Positions 26,093 to 34,222 of a stretch of 64,000 nt of DNA are shown here, piece after piece. Numbering within the stretch: the stretch's first letter is position 1; the number at the start of each line of letters is the position of its first letter. The notes under the pieces were generated by a model, which had not been told where the DNA came from, made no database searches, and saw only the letters and a list, made by a program, of their open reading frames with translations. Location of the stretch: NCBI RefSeq assembly GCF_040719375.1, contig NZ_JBFDTP010000002.1:868001-932000 (forward strand), written 5' to 3'. Source of the stretch: Clostridium sp. AN503 (GTDB lineage: Bacteria > Bacillota > Clostridia > Lachnospirales > Lachnospiraceae). The position numbers and the translations under genes were made by a program.

Positions 26093-27286
26093 ATGGCAAG
26101 AGAGGCAGTACGGGAAGATTTTGATCTGATCATTATCGGGGGAGGTCCGGGCGGACTGGCTGCCGGTATTTACGGCGGACGTGCAAAACTGAAGACCCTG
26201 ATCCTTGAAAAAGGAACGGTAGGCGGCCGTGCGCACACCACCCGTGAGATCGTGAACTATCCGGGAACACCAAGCATATCCGGCCCGGCATTGTCCGAGG
26301 AGATGAAGGGACATGCAATGGGATTTGGAGTTGACATTCGCACCCAGGCGGTGAAAAGCGTTGATTTTTCCGGTCAGGATAAGATTGTAAAGACAAAACG
26401 GGGAGAGTACCACGCGCCGGCGGTGATCCTGGCGACGGGAACCTCCGCGAGGATTTTAGGGATTCCGGGTGAGAAGGAATACACCGGCATGGGAGTCGGA
26501 TACTGTGCGACCTGTGATGCGGAATTTTTCCAGGATCAGGAGGTCGTTGTGGTCGGAAGCGGAGACCAGGCGATCGAGGAGGGCATGTACATAACGAAGT
26601 TCGCTTCCCGTGTTACGGTAGTGGTCCTTCATGACGAGGGGATCTTAGACTGCAATAAGCAGGCGGCGGAGAAAGCGCTGGCCCATCCAAAGATGAATTT
26701 CATCTGGAACAGCGTTTTGGATGAGATCTTGGGAGACGGCAATGAGGTGACCGGTGTCCGCATTAAAAACGAAAAGACCGGGGAGCTGTCGGATTTTACC
26801 TGCCAGGGAGTATTCTTCTTTGTCGGGATGGTGCCGGAGACCGAGTTTGTAAAGGGGCAGATCGAGCTGGATAATAAGGGCTGGATCCATACCAATGAGA
26901 TGATGGAGACTTCCGTGGAAGGGGTCTATGCAGTCGGTGATGTCCGGGAAAAATATCTCCGCCAGGTGGCAACCGCGGTCAGCGACGGGGCCATAGCGGC
27001 AACTGCAGCGGAGCGCTATATCGAAGAACAGCAGGATTTTAAGCACAATGTGCTGGAGAGCAGCATCCCGGTGATCCTGGCATTCTGGAGCCCGGAGGTG
27101 GACCAGAGCCTGGAAGCGATGACGGCGGCCCGTGCGGAGGCTTTAAAATCAGGCGAAGCATGCAGATTTATGGAGATTGACATCACCAGGAAAAAGGGCC
27201 TTGCCCGAACCTACGGGGTGGTCTTAGACCAGGAGCATCCGGCGGTCTGTGTGAAGATCGTGGACGGAACGGCAGTCACGCAGTAA
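26093..27286 (+). CDS. Thioredoxin-reductase-like flavoprotein with a degenerate C-terminal thioredoxin fold
   Basis: Residues 1-310 form a TrxB-type NAD(P)H:disulfide oxidoreductase: the FAD dinucleotide motif IIIGGGPGGLAAGIYGGRAK, redox pair CATC in GVGYCATCDAEFF (near residue 143), the nucleotide-binding GSGDQAIEEG, and FAD site VYAVGDVREKYLRQVATAVSDG. Residues about 315-397 look like a thioredoxin fold: VLESSIPVILAFWSPEV has SPEV where WCxxC is expected, and KGLARTYGVVLDQEHPAV has no CxxC pair. The fused domain therefore keeps the fold without dithiol chemistry. An in-line thioredoxin gene follows. A TATAAT near 26021 lies upstream. This fusion is unusual, and its electron acceptor is unknown. 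Confidence 0.85.
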   Translation: MAREAVREDFDLIIIGGGPGGLAAGIYGGRAKLKTLILEKGTVGGRAHTTREIVNYPGTPSISGPALSEEMKGHAMGFGVDIRTQAVKSVDFSGQDKIVKTKRGEYHAPAVILATGTSARILGIPGEKEYTGMGVGYCATCDAEFFQDQEVVVVGSGDQAIEEGMYITKFASRVTVVVLHDEGILDCNKQAAEKALAHPKMNFIWNSVLDEILGDGNEVTGVRIKNEKTGELSDFTCQGVFFFVGMVPETEFVKGQIELDNKGWIHTNEMMETSVEGVYAVGDVREKYLRQVATAVSDGAIAATAAERYIEEQQDFKHNVLESSIPVILAFWSPEVDQSLEAMTAARAEALKSGEACRFMEIDITRKKGLARTYGVVLDQEHPAVCVKIVDGTAVTQ

Positions 27287-27382
27287 CAGGGCGCAGAGGA
27301 TCAGCCTGTTAAACGCGATAATAAAACTGCATAGACGGAATAATGAAATACGAAAACAAAACAAACACAGGAGGATACACAG

Positions 27383-27703
27383 ATGGAGAATCTGAATGCA
27401 ACAGAATTTGATGAGAGAGTATTTGACGATGGGGAGAAATGCCTTGTGCTTTTTTCCAGGAAGGACTGCCATGTCTGCAAGGAGGTCCATCCCATGCTGG
27501 AGGAGATCGAAGAAGATTATGAGGACAGCGAGTTCGGTTTTTACCATATTGATGTAGACGATCAGAAGGATCTGTTCCAGAGATTCGCTTTAAAGGGAGT
27601 TCCGCAGGTGCTGTTTTTCGATGATGGGGAGCTGGTAGGAAAGCTTGCAGGCAAACAGGAAGAGGATGCATACACGGATAAAATCGATGAGATTATCGGT
27701 TGA
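27383..27703 (+). CDS. Thioredoxin-family protein with a CHVC active site
   Basis: This small cytoplasmic thioredoxin of 106 residues has its redox motif in LFSRKDCHVCKEVHP, CxxC near residues 33-36 (CHVC instead of the usual CGPC). The cis-Pro is in LKGVPQVLFFDDGELVGKL near residue 75. It is strongly acidic. It lies 96 bases after the TrxR-like gene and 30 bases before the first arylsulfate sulfotransferase, so the three probably form one transcript. The TrxR-like protein is its probable reductase, and the sulfotransferase or another local enzyme may be the target; the latter is inference. Confidence 0.88.
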   Translation: MENLNATEFDERVFDDGEKCLVLFSRKDCHVCKEVHPMLEEIEEDYEDSEFGFYHIDVDDQKDLFQRFALKGVPQVLFFDDGELVGKLAGKQEEDAYTDKIDEIIG

Positions 27704-27733
27704 TCATAATTAAATTAAAGGAGGAATACGAAA

Positions 27734-29191
27734 ATGGGAGCAAGTGTATTTCCAATGGGCGTAACAAAATATGACCCGGAAAAGGCGTGGAGCGGTTATA
27801 CGCTGATGCCGGTTAACGGCGTGGGCGCAGTCCTGATCGACATGAACGGCAATGTGGTGAGAACCTGGACGGATCTTCAGGGTTTCCCCAACAAGCTGCT
27901 TCCGGGCGGACAGGTATTAGGTTCCCTGGGACGGCGTGAAAACCAGTACGGCTATCAGGATATGAGCGACTTGACCCAGGTGGACTGGGATGGCAACATT
28001 GTATGGTCCTTCAACAAAAAAGAGCAGTTAAAGGATGGGGACAAGGAGTACTGGCTGGCCCGCCAGCATCACGATTACCAGCGTGAAGGAAACCCGGTGG
28101 GATATTATGTTCCGGGCATGGAATGCAGGACCGACGGCGGCAATACGCTGATCCTCTGCCATGAGGATAAGTATAAGAAGAATATCTCAGACAAGCGTCT
28201 TTTAGACGACTGCTTTATCGAGGTGGACTGGGAAGGCAACATCCTCTGGAAATGGTGCGTGAGCGACCACTTCCGCGAGCTGGATTTTGATGAGACCGCT
28301 AAGAACGTCCTGTTCCGCAACCCCAATTACCATCCCAACGGCGGCGGACAGAGCGACTGGATGCACATCAACTCCATGAGCGTTTTGGGGCCGAACAGAT
28401 GGTATGACGCCGGGGATGAGAGATTCCATCCGGACAATATTATCTGGGATGCCCGCGAGAGCAATATCCTTGCGATCATCAGCAAGAAGACCGGAAAGAT
28501 CGTATGGAAGATCGGCCCGGATTTCACAAAGACCAAAGAACTGCGCGCGATCGGCCAGATCATCGGGCAGCACCATGTACATATGATCCCCAAGGGACTT
28601 CCGGGCGAGGGCAACATCCTGATCTTCGATAACGGCGGCTGGGCCGGCTACGGCGCTCCGTCCAGAACCTCCAAGGACGGCACCAAGACGGATATCCGCG
28701 ACCACTCCAGAGTCATCGAGCTGGATCCGGTGACCTTAAAGGTCGTATGGGAGTTTGACGGCTCCATCTGGCCGGGCATGATGGGGATCACCAGCAAGAG
28801 CAAGTTCTACAGCCAGCTGATCAGCTCTGCTCAGAGACTGCCAAACGGCAATACCCTGATCGATGAGGGCTGCAGCAGCAGGATCCTTGAGGTTACCCCG
28901 GAGAAAGAGGTTGTGTGGGAGTACATCGCTCCGTTCAGGGTTGAGGGCGCTCATATTTACCGTGCATACCGCTATCCGTATTCCTACGTTCCGCAGCTTC
29001 CGACGCCGACTGAGACGCCGGTAATTCCTGTGGACAATCACGAATTCCGTGTGCCAGGCGCCGCTGAGGGCTTTGCAGCAAACCGTGTATCGGTTGCAGG
29101 TACATGGGGGTACGAAGGAAAGATGGATGCATGCGTGACGGAAGACCAGATCCATGACGGGGATGAGGAAGAAATAAAAGCAGCATTCTAG
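27734..29191 (+). CDS. Arylsulfate sulfotransferase (ASST), copy 1
   Basis: This PAPS-independent sulfotransferase of the ASST family (485 residues) moves a sulfuryl group from an aryl sulfate to a phenol through a sulfo-histidine. Propeller repeats such as VLIDMNGNVVRTW and VDWDGNIVWSF recur. His-rich motifs fall at about residue 112 (RQHHDYQREGNP), 213 (SDWMHINSM) and 280 (GQHHVHMIPKGLPGEGN), followed by WAGYGAPSR with candidate binding Arg. There is no signal peptide, unlike periplasmic Gram-negative AssT, so a cytoplasmic location is inferred. It is closely similar to copy 2 at 31304 except near both ends. It is the last gene of the trxR-trx-ASST run and is followed by a strong terminator. 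Confidence 0.88.
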   Translation: MGASVFPMGVTKYDPEKAWSGYTLMPVNGVGAVLIDMNGNVVRTWTDLQGFPNKLLPGGQVLGSLGRRENQYGYQDMSDLTQVDWDGNIVWSFNKKEQLKDGDKEYWLARQHHDYQREGNPVGYYVPGMECRTDGGNTLILCHEDKYKKNISDKRLLDDCFIEVDWEGNILWKWCVSDHFRELDFDETAKNVLFRNPNYHPNGGGQSDWMHINSMSVLGPNRWYDAGDERFHPDNIIWDARESNILAIISKKTGKIVWKIGPDFTKTKELRAIGQIIGQHHVHMIPKGLPGEGNILIFDNGGWAGYGAPSRTSKDGTKTDIRDHSRVIELDPVTLKVVWEFDGSIWPGMMGITSKSKFYSQLISSAQRLPNGNTLIDEGCSSRILEVTPEKEVVWEYIAPFRVEGAHIYRAYRYPYSYVPQLPTPTETPVIPVDNHEFRVPGAAEGFAANRVSVAGTWGYEGKMDACVTEDQIHDGDEEEIKAAF

Positions 29192-29198
29192 AACAGAG

Positions 29199-29234
29199 AA
29201 AAAGCGCGGAAGGAAATGTCCTCCGCGCTTTTTT
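29199..29234. terminator. Bidirectional terminator after ASST copy 1
   Basis: AAAAAGCGCGGA pairs with TCCGCGCTTTTTT around a short loop. T tracts exist on both strands, serving the ASST gene and the convergent small gene ending at 29274. Confidence 0.85.
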
Positions 29235-29273
29235 AGTTATATGCTCTGCCTGTCAATCCCAGCCGCTGCGCCG

Positions 29274-29537
29274 TCAGTTGCTCTCATCGTCGCAAAGTAC
29301 GGTGATACCGATCTTTTCCGCCGCTTCCTGAGCCATCTCGCAGTCAGCTCCGGCGGGAACCACCATATCCGGTTTGATGGGGTCATCGTCGCACATTACA
29401 TTTATGTTTGGAGCGGCTTCTTTTATCTTATGACATTCATTTGTCACCAGCTCTTCCATGGAACTCTGTCTTGCAATCTCTCTAGCCTTGGCTTCTGCGG
29501 CAGCTTTTCTCTCTGCGCCTTTTTCACTTAATGCCAT
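29274..29537 (-). CDS. Small Cys/Asp-rich protein of unknown function
   Basis: This 87-residue protein is not assignable to a family I recognise. Residues 1-35 are a charged, Ala-rich helix (MALSEKGAERKAAAEAKARE). The C-terminal half holds three cysteines in repeated acidic contexts: NVMCDDDPIKP, GADCEMAQEAA and TVLCDDESN. The frame begins at 29543, but GGGAGG is only 2 bases from that ATG and 8 from the ATG at 29537, which I prefer. It lies between the two sulfotransferase genes on the opposite strand and diverges from the anion transporter across a region with an inverted repeat. A redox or metal-binding partner role is only a guess. Confidence 0.65.
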   Translation of the reverse strand: MALSEKGAERKAAAEAKAREIARQSSMEELVTNECHKIKEAAPNINVMCDDDPIKPDMVVPAGADCEMAQEAAEKIGITVLCDDESN

Positions 29538-29620
29538 AGTCATTACCTCCCGAATGTCTGTTTAATAGGATATCTGTAATCAGTATAGCACAACTCATCA
29601 CAGTACGGGAAGGGGATATA

Positions 29621-29682
29621 GATAATCTCAATGTACTGATAAAGATTATCAAATAGCGGAAAAGCGGGAAATGGGGTATAAT
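29621..29682. promoter_or_regulatory. Inverted repeat and -10 box upstream of the anion transporter
   Basis: GATAATCT (29621-29628) and AGATTATC (29643-29650) are perfect 8-base arms 14 bases apart, LysR-box-like in size. TATAAT lies at 29677-29682 without a good -35, as expected for an activated promoter. Regulation by the LysR-type gene at 33861 is inference. Confidence 0.5.
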
Positions 29683-29763
29683 AGGAACAACGACAAAAAT
29701 TTCACAATCAGGGAAGATACAGTGATCTTGTCGAAAAAAACGTAAGAATAAGGAGAATGTCTT

Positions 29764-31252
29764 ATGGGTGCAAATGAGAAGAAGTCTGCCGTGAAGTGGA
29801 CTTACTGGCTGTTTCTGGCTATTGGATTGGGGTTCATGCTTCTGTTTCCAAGATTAAAGCCGTTCAGTACGATCACACCGGTGGGAATGACGGTGCTTGG
29901 GGTATTTATCGGAATGGTATTTTTATGGTCTACCATGGACAGCATCTGGCCGAGTCTGCTGGGGCTTTTACTGGTGGCGCTGGCAGGCTATCTTGGAGAG
30001 GATTTTAAAGGTTATGCTGCTGTAAAAGAAGTATTTTTACAGGCGATCGGTTCGGAGACCGTGATCGTCTGCCTGCTGGGTATGATCCTGTTTGGCGGGG
30101 TTTCCTATGTGGGAGGCACCAAATACATGGCGCGCTTTTTCATGAGCCGGAAGATCCTGGAGGGACGGCCGTATGTGTTCCTGTTTTTAGTATTCCTCTG
30201 CTCCTTCTTCCTGGGCGGCCTGACACAGCCGATCGCCAGTATGCTGATCCTGTGGCCTCTTGCCATTGAGATCTGCGACAAGACCGGTTATAAAAAGGGG
30301 GACAAGGTTTTTTACATACTGATCTGCGGAATCTATCTGGCGTCCACCCTGGGACAGCCGATGCTGCCGTTTAAAGGCGCGCCGTATATCATCATCAGCG
30401 CTTTTGAGAAGGTGACGGGGCTGACGGTGAATTTCGGAAACTACATTGCGTACAACCTGATCATGTCAATGATCCTGCTGGTACTGTTTATCCTGTATGT
30501 GAAGTTTATTGTCCGCCCGGATGTGACCGGACTGAGAGAGATCACGGTGGAAGATTTAACGAAAGAGAAGCTGCCGCCGATGAACATGCAGCAGAAAGCG
30601 TTTTTCATCATGCTGGCGCTTTTGTGTATCGCACTTGTTATCCCGGCATTTTTGCCGAAGACATTTCCCGGCATTGCATTTATCAACAAGATGGGAAATA
30701 TCGGAATCTTCCTGACTGCGATCATCATTATGATGATCGTCCCGTTTGAGGGAAAACCGATCCTGCCGTTCAAAGCGGTCGCCCAGAAAAATGTATCCTG
30801 GGACATCCTGTTTTTGGTTGCGGCAGCGATCTATGTATGTAACTGTATGACGGCAGACGTGACGGGGATCAAACCGTTCCTGGTAAGCGTACTGCCAGCC
30901 GATGCTTGGCGGCAAGCCGGATCTGGTGTTTGTATTTTTACTGCTTGCATTTGCGATCATCACGACCAACTTTGCCAACAACGCAGGTATGGCGGTTGTG
31001 CTGATGCCGGTTATCCTGGCATTCTCAACCCAGTATCCGGGAGTGAACTTAACCGCGCTTGGAATGTCCGTCACCATGATGGTATTCGTAGCCCTGCTTA
31101 CCCCGGCGGCTTCTCCGTACTGCGGAATGCTCCATGCACGGAAAGACCTGGTCAGCTATAAAGAGATCATGTCCCTGTTTATACCCATGTTCCTCATCGC
31201 GCTGGCTGTTTATGCGACAGTAGGGTATGGTATCGCCTGTGTTCTGTTTTAA
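29764..31252 (+). pseudogene. DASS/SLC13-type anion transporter, frame interrupted by one extra base
   Basis: Joined frames give a protein of about 495 residues with about 12 membrane helices of the divalent-anion:Na+ symporter group (sulfate, dicarboxylate). The first frame is normal through KPFLVSVL, then turns to nonsense (PADAWRQAGSG) near 30893. The other frame continues correctly as LQPMLGGKPDLVFVFLLLAFAII, NFANNAGMAVVLMP and LLTPAASPYCGMLHA, ending at 31252. Removing one C from the CC at 30895-30896 restores CTG CAG CCG ATG. It lies between two ASST genes and is a candidate carrier for sulfate or aryl sulfates. It may be a real mutation or an assembly error. Confidence 0.8.
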
Positions 31253-31303
31253 TGATCGGATTTAAAAAATGTAAATACACATGCAAAAAAGGAGGAAATC
31301 AAT

Positions 31304-32758
31304 ATGGGAACACCGAATGTACATCCAATGGGAGTCACAAAGTATGATCCGGAGAAGGCCTGGGGCGGATACACGGTCCTGCCTGTTTCAGGGATCGGAA
31401 CGGTACTGATCGACATGAACGGAAATGTGGTGAAGACCTGGAAAAATCTTCAGGGCTTCCCCAACAAGCTGCTTCCGGGCGGCCAGGTGATGGGGAGCCT
31501 GTCGAGGAGAGACAGCGCTTACGGATACCAGGATATGGGAGATGTAAGCCAGGTAGACTGGGACGGGAACGTGGTGTGGTCATACAACAAAAAAGAGCTG
31601 CTGAAAGACGGCGACAAAGAGTACTGGATGGCGCGCCAGCATCACGATTACCAGAGAGAGGGGAATCCGGTCGGTTACTATGTTCCCGGCATGGAATGCA
31701 GGACGGATGGCGGAAATACCCTGATCCTCTGCCATGAGGACAAGTATAAAAAGAATATTTCCGATAAGAGGCTGTTAGATGACTGTTTCATTGAAGTGGA
31801 CTGGGAGGGAAATATCCTGTGGCAGTGGAATGTCAGCGACCATTTCCGTGAGCTTGGCTTTGATGAGACAGCAAAGAATGTGCTGTTCAGGAATCCGAAC
31901 TATCATCCAAACGGCGGCGGACAGAGCGACTGGATGCATATCAACTCCATGAGCCTGTTAGGGCCGAACCGCTGGTATGACGCAGGGGACGAAAGGTTCC
32001 ATCCGGACAACATCATCTGGGATTCCCGCGAGGCGAATATCCTGGCGATCACCAGCCGGAAGACGGGCAAGATCGTATGGCAGATCGGGCCGGACTTCAC
32101 CGTTTCCAAAGAGCTGCGCGCCATCGGCCAGATCATCGGCCAGCATCACGTGCACATGATCCCCAAGGGACTGCCGGGAGAGGGCAATATCCTGATCTTC
32201 GACAATGGCGGCTGGGCTGGTTACGGCGCACCCTCCAGAACCTCCAAGGACGGCACCAAGACAGACATCCGCGACTATTCCCGCGTGATCGAGCTGGATC
32301 CGGTTACCCTGCGGGTTGTATGGGAGTTTGACGGCTCCGTATGGGGCGGCATGATGGGAATCACTTCCAAGACGAAGTTTTACAGCCAGCTGATCAGCTC
32401 CGCCCAGAGACTGCCCAACGGCAATACCCTGATCGATGAGGGCTGCTGCTGCAGGATCTTTGAGGTTACCCCGGAGAAAGAAGTGGTATGGGAATACATC
32501 GCGCCATTCGCCTTTGACCAGCCGAAGATCTACCGCGCATACCGTTATCCGTATTCCTACGTACCGCAGCTTCCGACCCCGGTTGAGACCCCGGTCGTAC
32601 CCATTGAGAACCGCAGATTCCGCGTGGCGGGCGCAGCAGACGGCTTTATCGATAACGTGACGGATGTTGCAGGAGCCCAGGGTTATGAGGGCAAGATGGA
32701 TGCCTGTGTGACAGAGAATCATGATTCGGATGAAGAAGAGCAGAAGCCGGCGTTCTAA
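31304..32758 (+). CDS. Arylsulfate sulfotransferase (ASST), copy 2
   Basis: This 484-residue paralogue of the ASST at 27734 has the same His-rich motifs (RQHHDYQREGNP, SDWMHINSM, GQHHVHMIPKGLPGEGN) and no signal peptide. Differences gather at the first 90 residues and the last 60, plus scattered positions. One notable change is GCCCR (about residue 383) where copy 1 has GCSSR, giving three adjacent cysteines beside the propeller core. GGAGG precedes the ATG, and the gene follows the anion transporter by 51 bases, so the two are probably co-transcribed. Different donors or acceptors for the two copies seem likely, but this is inference. Confidence 0.88.
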   Translation: MGTPNVHPMGVTKYDPEKAWGGYTVLPVSGIGTVLIDMNGNVVKTWKNLQGFPNKLLPGGQVMGSLSRRDSAYGYQDMGDVSQVDWDGNVVWSYNKKELLKDGDKEYWMARQHHDYQREGNPVGYYVPGMECRTDGGNTLILCHEDKYKKNISDKRLLDDCFIEVDWEGNILWQWNVSDHFRELGFDETAKNVLFRNPNYHPNGGGQSDWMHINSMSLLGPNRWYDAGDERFHPDNIIWDSREANILAITSRKTGKIVWQIGPDFTVSKELRAIGQIIGQHHVHMIPKGLPGEGNILIFDNGGWAGYGAPSRTSKDGTKTDIRDYSRVIELDPVTLRVVWEFDGSVWGGMMGITSKTKFYSQLISSAQRLPNGNTLIDEGCCCRIFEVTPEKEVVWEYIAPFAFDQPKIYRAYRYPYSYVPQLPTPVETPVVPIENRRFRVAGAADGFIDNVTDVAGAQGYEGKMDACVTENHDSDEEEQKPAF

Positions 32759-32774
32759 GCAATCTATTAACATA

Positions 32775-32817
32775 GAAAGAGGATCCCAGTCTGAATGGCT
32801 GGAATCCTCTTTTTATG
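32775..32817. terminator. Terminator after ASST copy 2
   Basis: The stem AGAGGATCCCAG / CTGGAATCCTCT is followed by TTTTTATG. Because A residues flank the other side, it may also serve the convergent LysR gene. Confidence 0.8.
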
Positions 32818-32864
32818 TGGGGATACTGTCTGGATCTATGTACATCACCGTATCATCACAGCAT

Positions 32865-33861
32865 CTAATAATACAGATGGCAGCCGGAAGAGCCTTTTTC
32901 GGAGGACTTCTGCAAATTGCCGGCGATCTGTTTTTGCTGTGCCTGCAGCAGGGAATATTCCGTGCGCAGCAGGAGCAGGGCGCGCTGCTCGGCTGAGGGC
33001 AGGATGAACTGGTTGCAGTAGGCCAGGAATGTGGTCAGAGTGGGCTGCCCGTCAGAAATGGGAACCGCAAAGACCATACCGCTGGTCACATAGATATCAT
33101 CCACGGCGGACTGATGCGGCAGGACCGCATAGCCAAGCCCCTTTGCAACTGCCTTTTTAATACAGCTCTGATCAGAAAAACTAAAATAGTTGTGCGTCTC
33201 CTGATGGAAGGGCGGCGCAGTGTCTAAAGCATCCATCTTTACAAAATCATTAAACAGGATCGGCGTGTCATGTTCCAATTCCTCCATGGATACAGAGCTT
33301 CGATGGGCCAGAGGATGGTTCCGGTGCAGGTAGGCGCACATGTTATCCTCAAAGACAGTCTCGATGTGGATATCATGGCTGGTCGCCTCCTTTAAGATCT
33401 GTTCCCTGGTGCTTGGGACATAGGTGCCGATCCCGATGTCGGCTGTATTGTCGATCAGGGAGGCAAGGATCTTGGTGGGGCGGCGCTCCTGGATATTGAT
33501 GGTGATCCCGGATTCCTGCTGGCGCAGGACATTGACAAGGTCAATGATCAGAGAAGCTGCAGGCCGCAGGGACAGCCGCGATATTGACTGTTGCGTTTAA
33601 CGGCGCTTCTGATTCGGACAGGGATTTGACACGCTCGAGCTGCTGCACCATAATATTGGAAATCTTTAAAAATTCCTCCCCCTTTTCGGTGAGGGCAACA
33701 CCCTGAAAGGATCTTTTAAATATCTGAAACCCCAGCTCGCTTTCCAGATTCTGGATCGCCATGCTGAGGGACGGCTGCGTGATATAAAGCTTCTTGGAAG
33801 CCTTGGACATGGATTTGCAGCGGGCGATCTCCACCACGTATTGAAACTGCTCAAGTCGCAT
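32865..33861 (-). pseudogene. LysR-family regulator, frame interrupted by one extra base
   Basis: Joined frames make a LysR-type regulator of about 331 residues. The N-terminal winged helix is MRLEQFQYVVEIARCKSM then LYITQPSLSMAIQNLESELG and RSFQGVALTEKGEEFL. The first frame runs through NATVNIAAVPAA and then shifts (CSFSDH, stop). The next frame continues SLIIDLVNVLRQQESGITI and VFEDNMCAYLHRNHPLAH, and ends in a periplasmic-binding-like effector domain. Deleting the base at 33561 restores GCG GCC GCA GCT. The start is fixed by AAGGAG before the ATG at 33861. It is convergent with ASST copy 2 and probably controlled the sulfotransferase/transporter genes. Confidence 0.78.
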
Positions 33862-34007
33862 AAACTGTCTCCTTATCAATGATTTTACTGTTTCATTATA
33901 ACACAGAAATACAGAAAACGGCTGAAAAAGTTAAAAATATATCAAATGGACGCCATATAAATAACGCCGGTCCCGGGAGCGATCGGTGAGCGATCCGCAA
34001 TTTCTTA

Positions 34008-34036
34008 TTGCCAAATTCCATAAAGCCTGATAAAAT
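34008..34036 (+). promoter_or_regulatory. Promoter of the phosphofructokinase gene
   Basis: TTGCCA (34008-34013) and TAAAAT (34031-34036) have a 17-base spacer. They imply an untranslated leader of about 180 bases. Confidence 0.5.
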
Positions 34037-34074
34037 AAGTCGGAATGTCAGAGTAGATTATGTAGGATATAAAA

Positions 34075-34112
34075 AATCCGGCCTGCCTACACTGCGGTAA
34101 GCAAACCGGATT
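34075..34112. other. Hairpin in the phosphofructokinase leader region
   Basis: AATCCGG (34075-34081) pairs with CCGGATT (34106-34112), with extra TGC/GCA pairs inside. On the plus strand it would be a leader stem about 30 bases after the predicted start. On the minus strand the stem is followed by TTTTTTAT and looks like a terminator, although no gene is seen running into it. Confidence 0.4.
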
Positions 34113-34222
34113 AAAAAGGGGAGGATAAGTATTTCTTTTTTCTTTGGTACTAATCTCATTATCCCCCTGCATCGCCAGTTTATACAAAAACCGTAAATTT
34201 TTTTTATTTTTGAGGAGCACAT

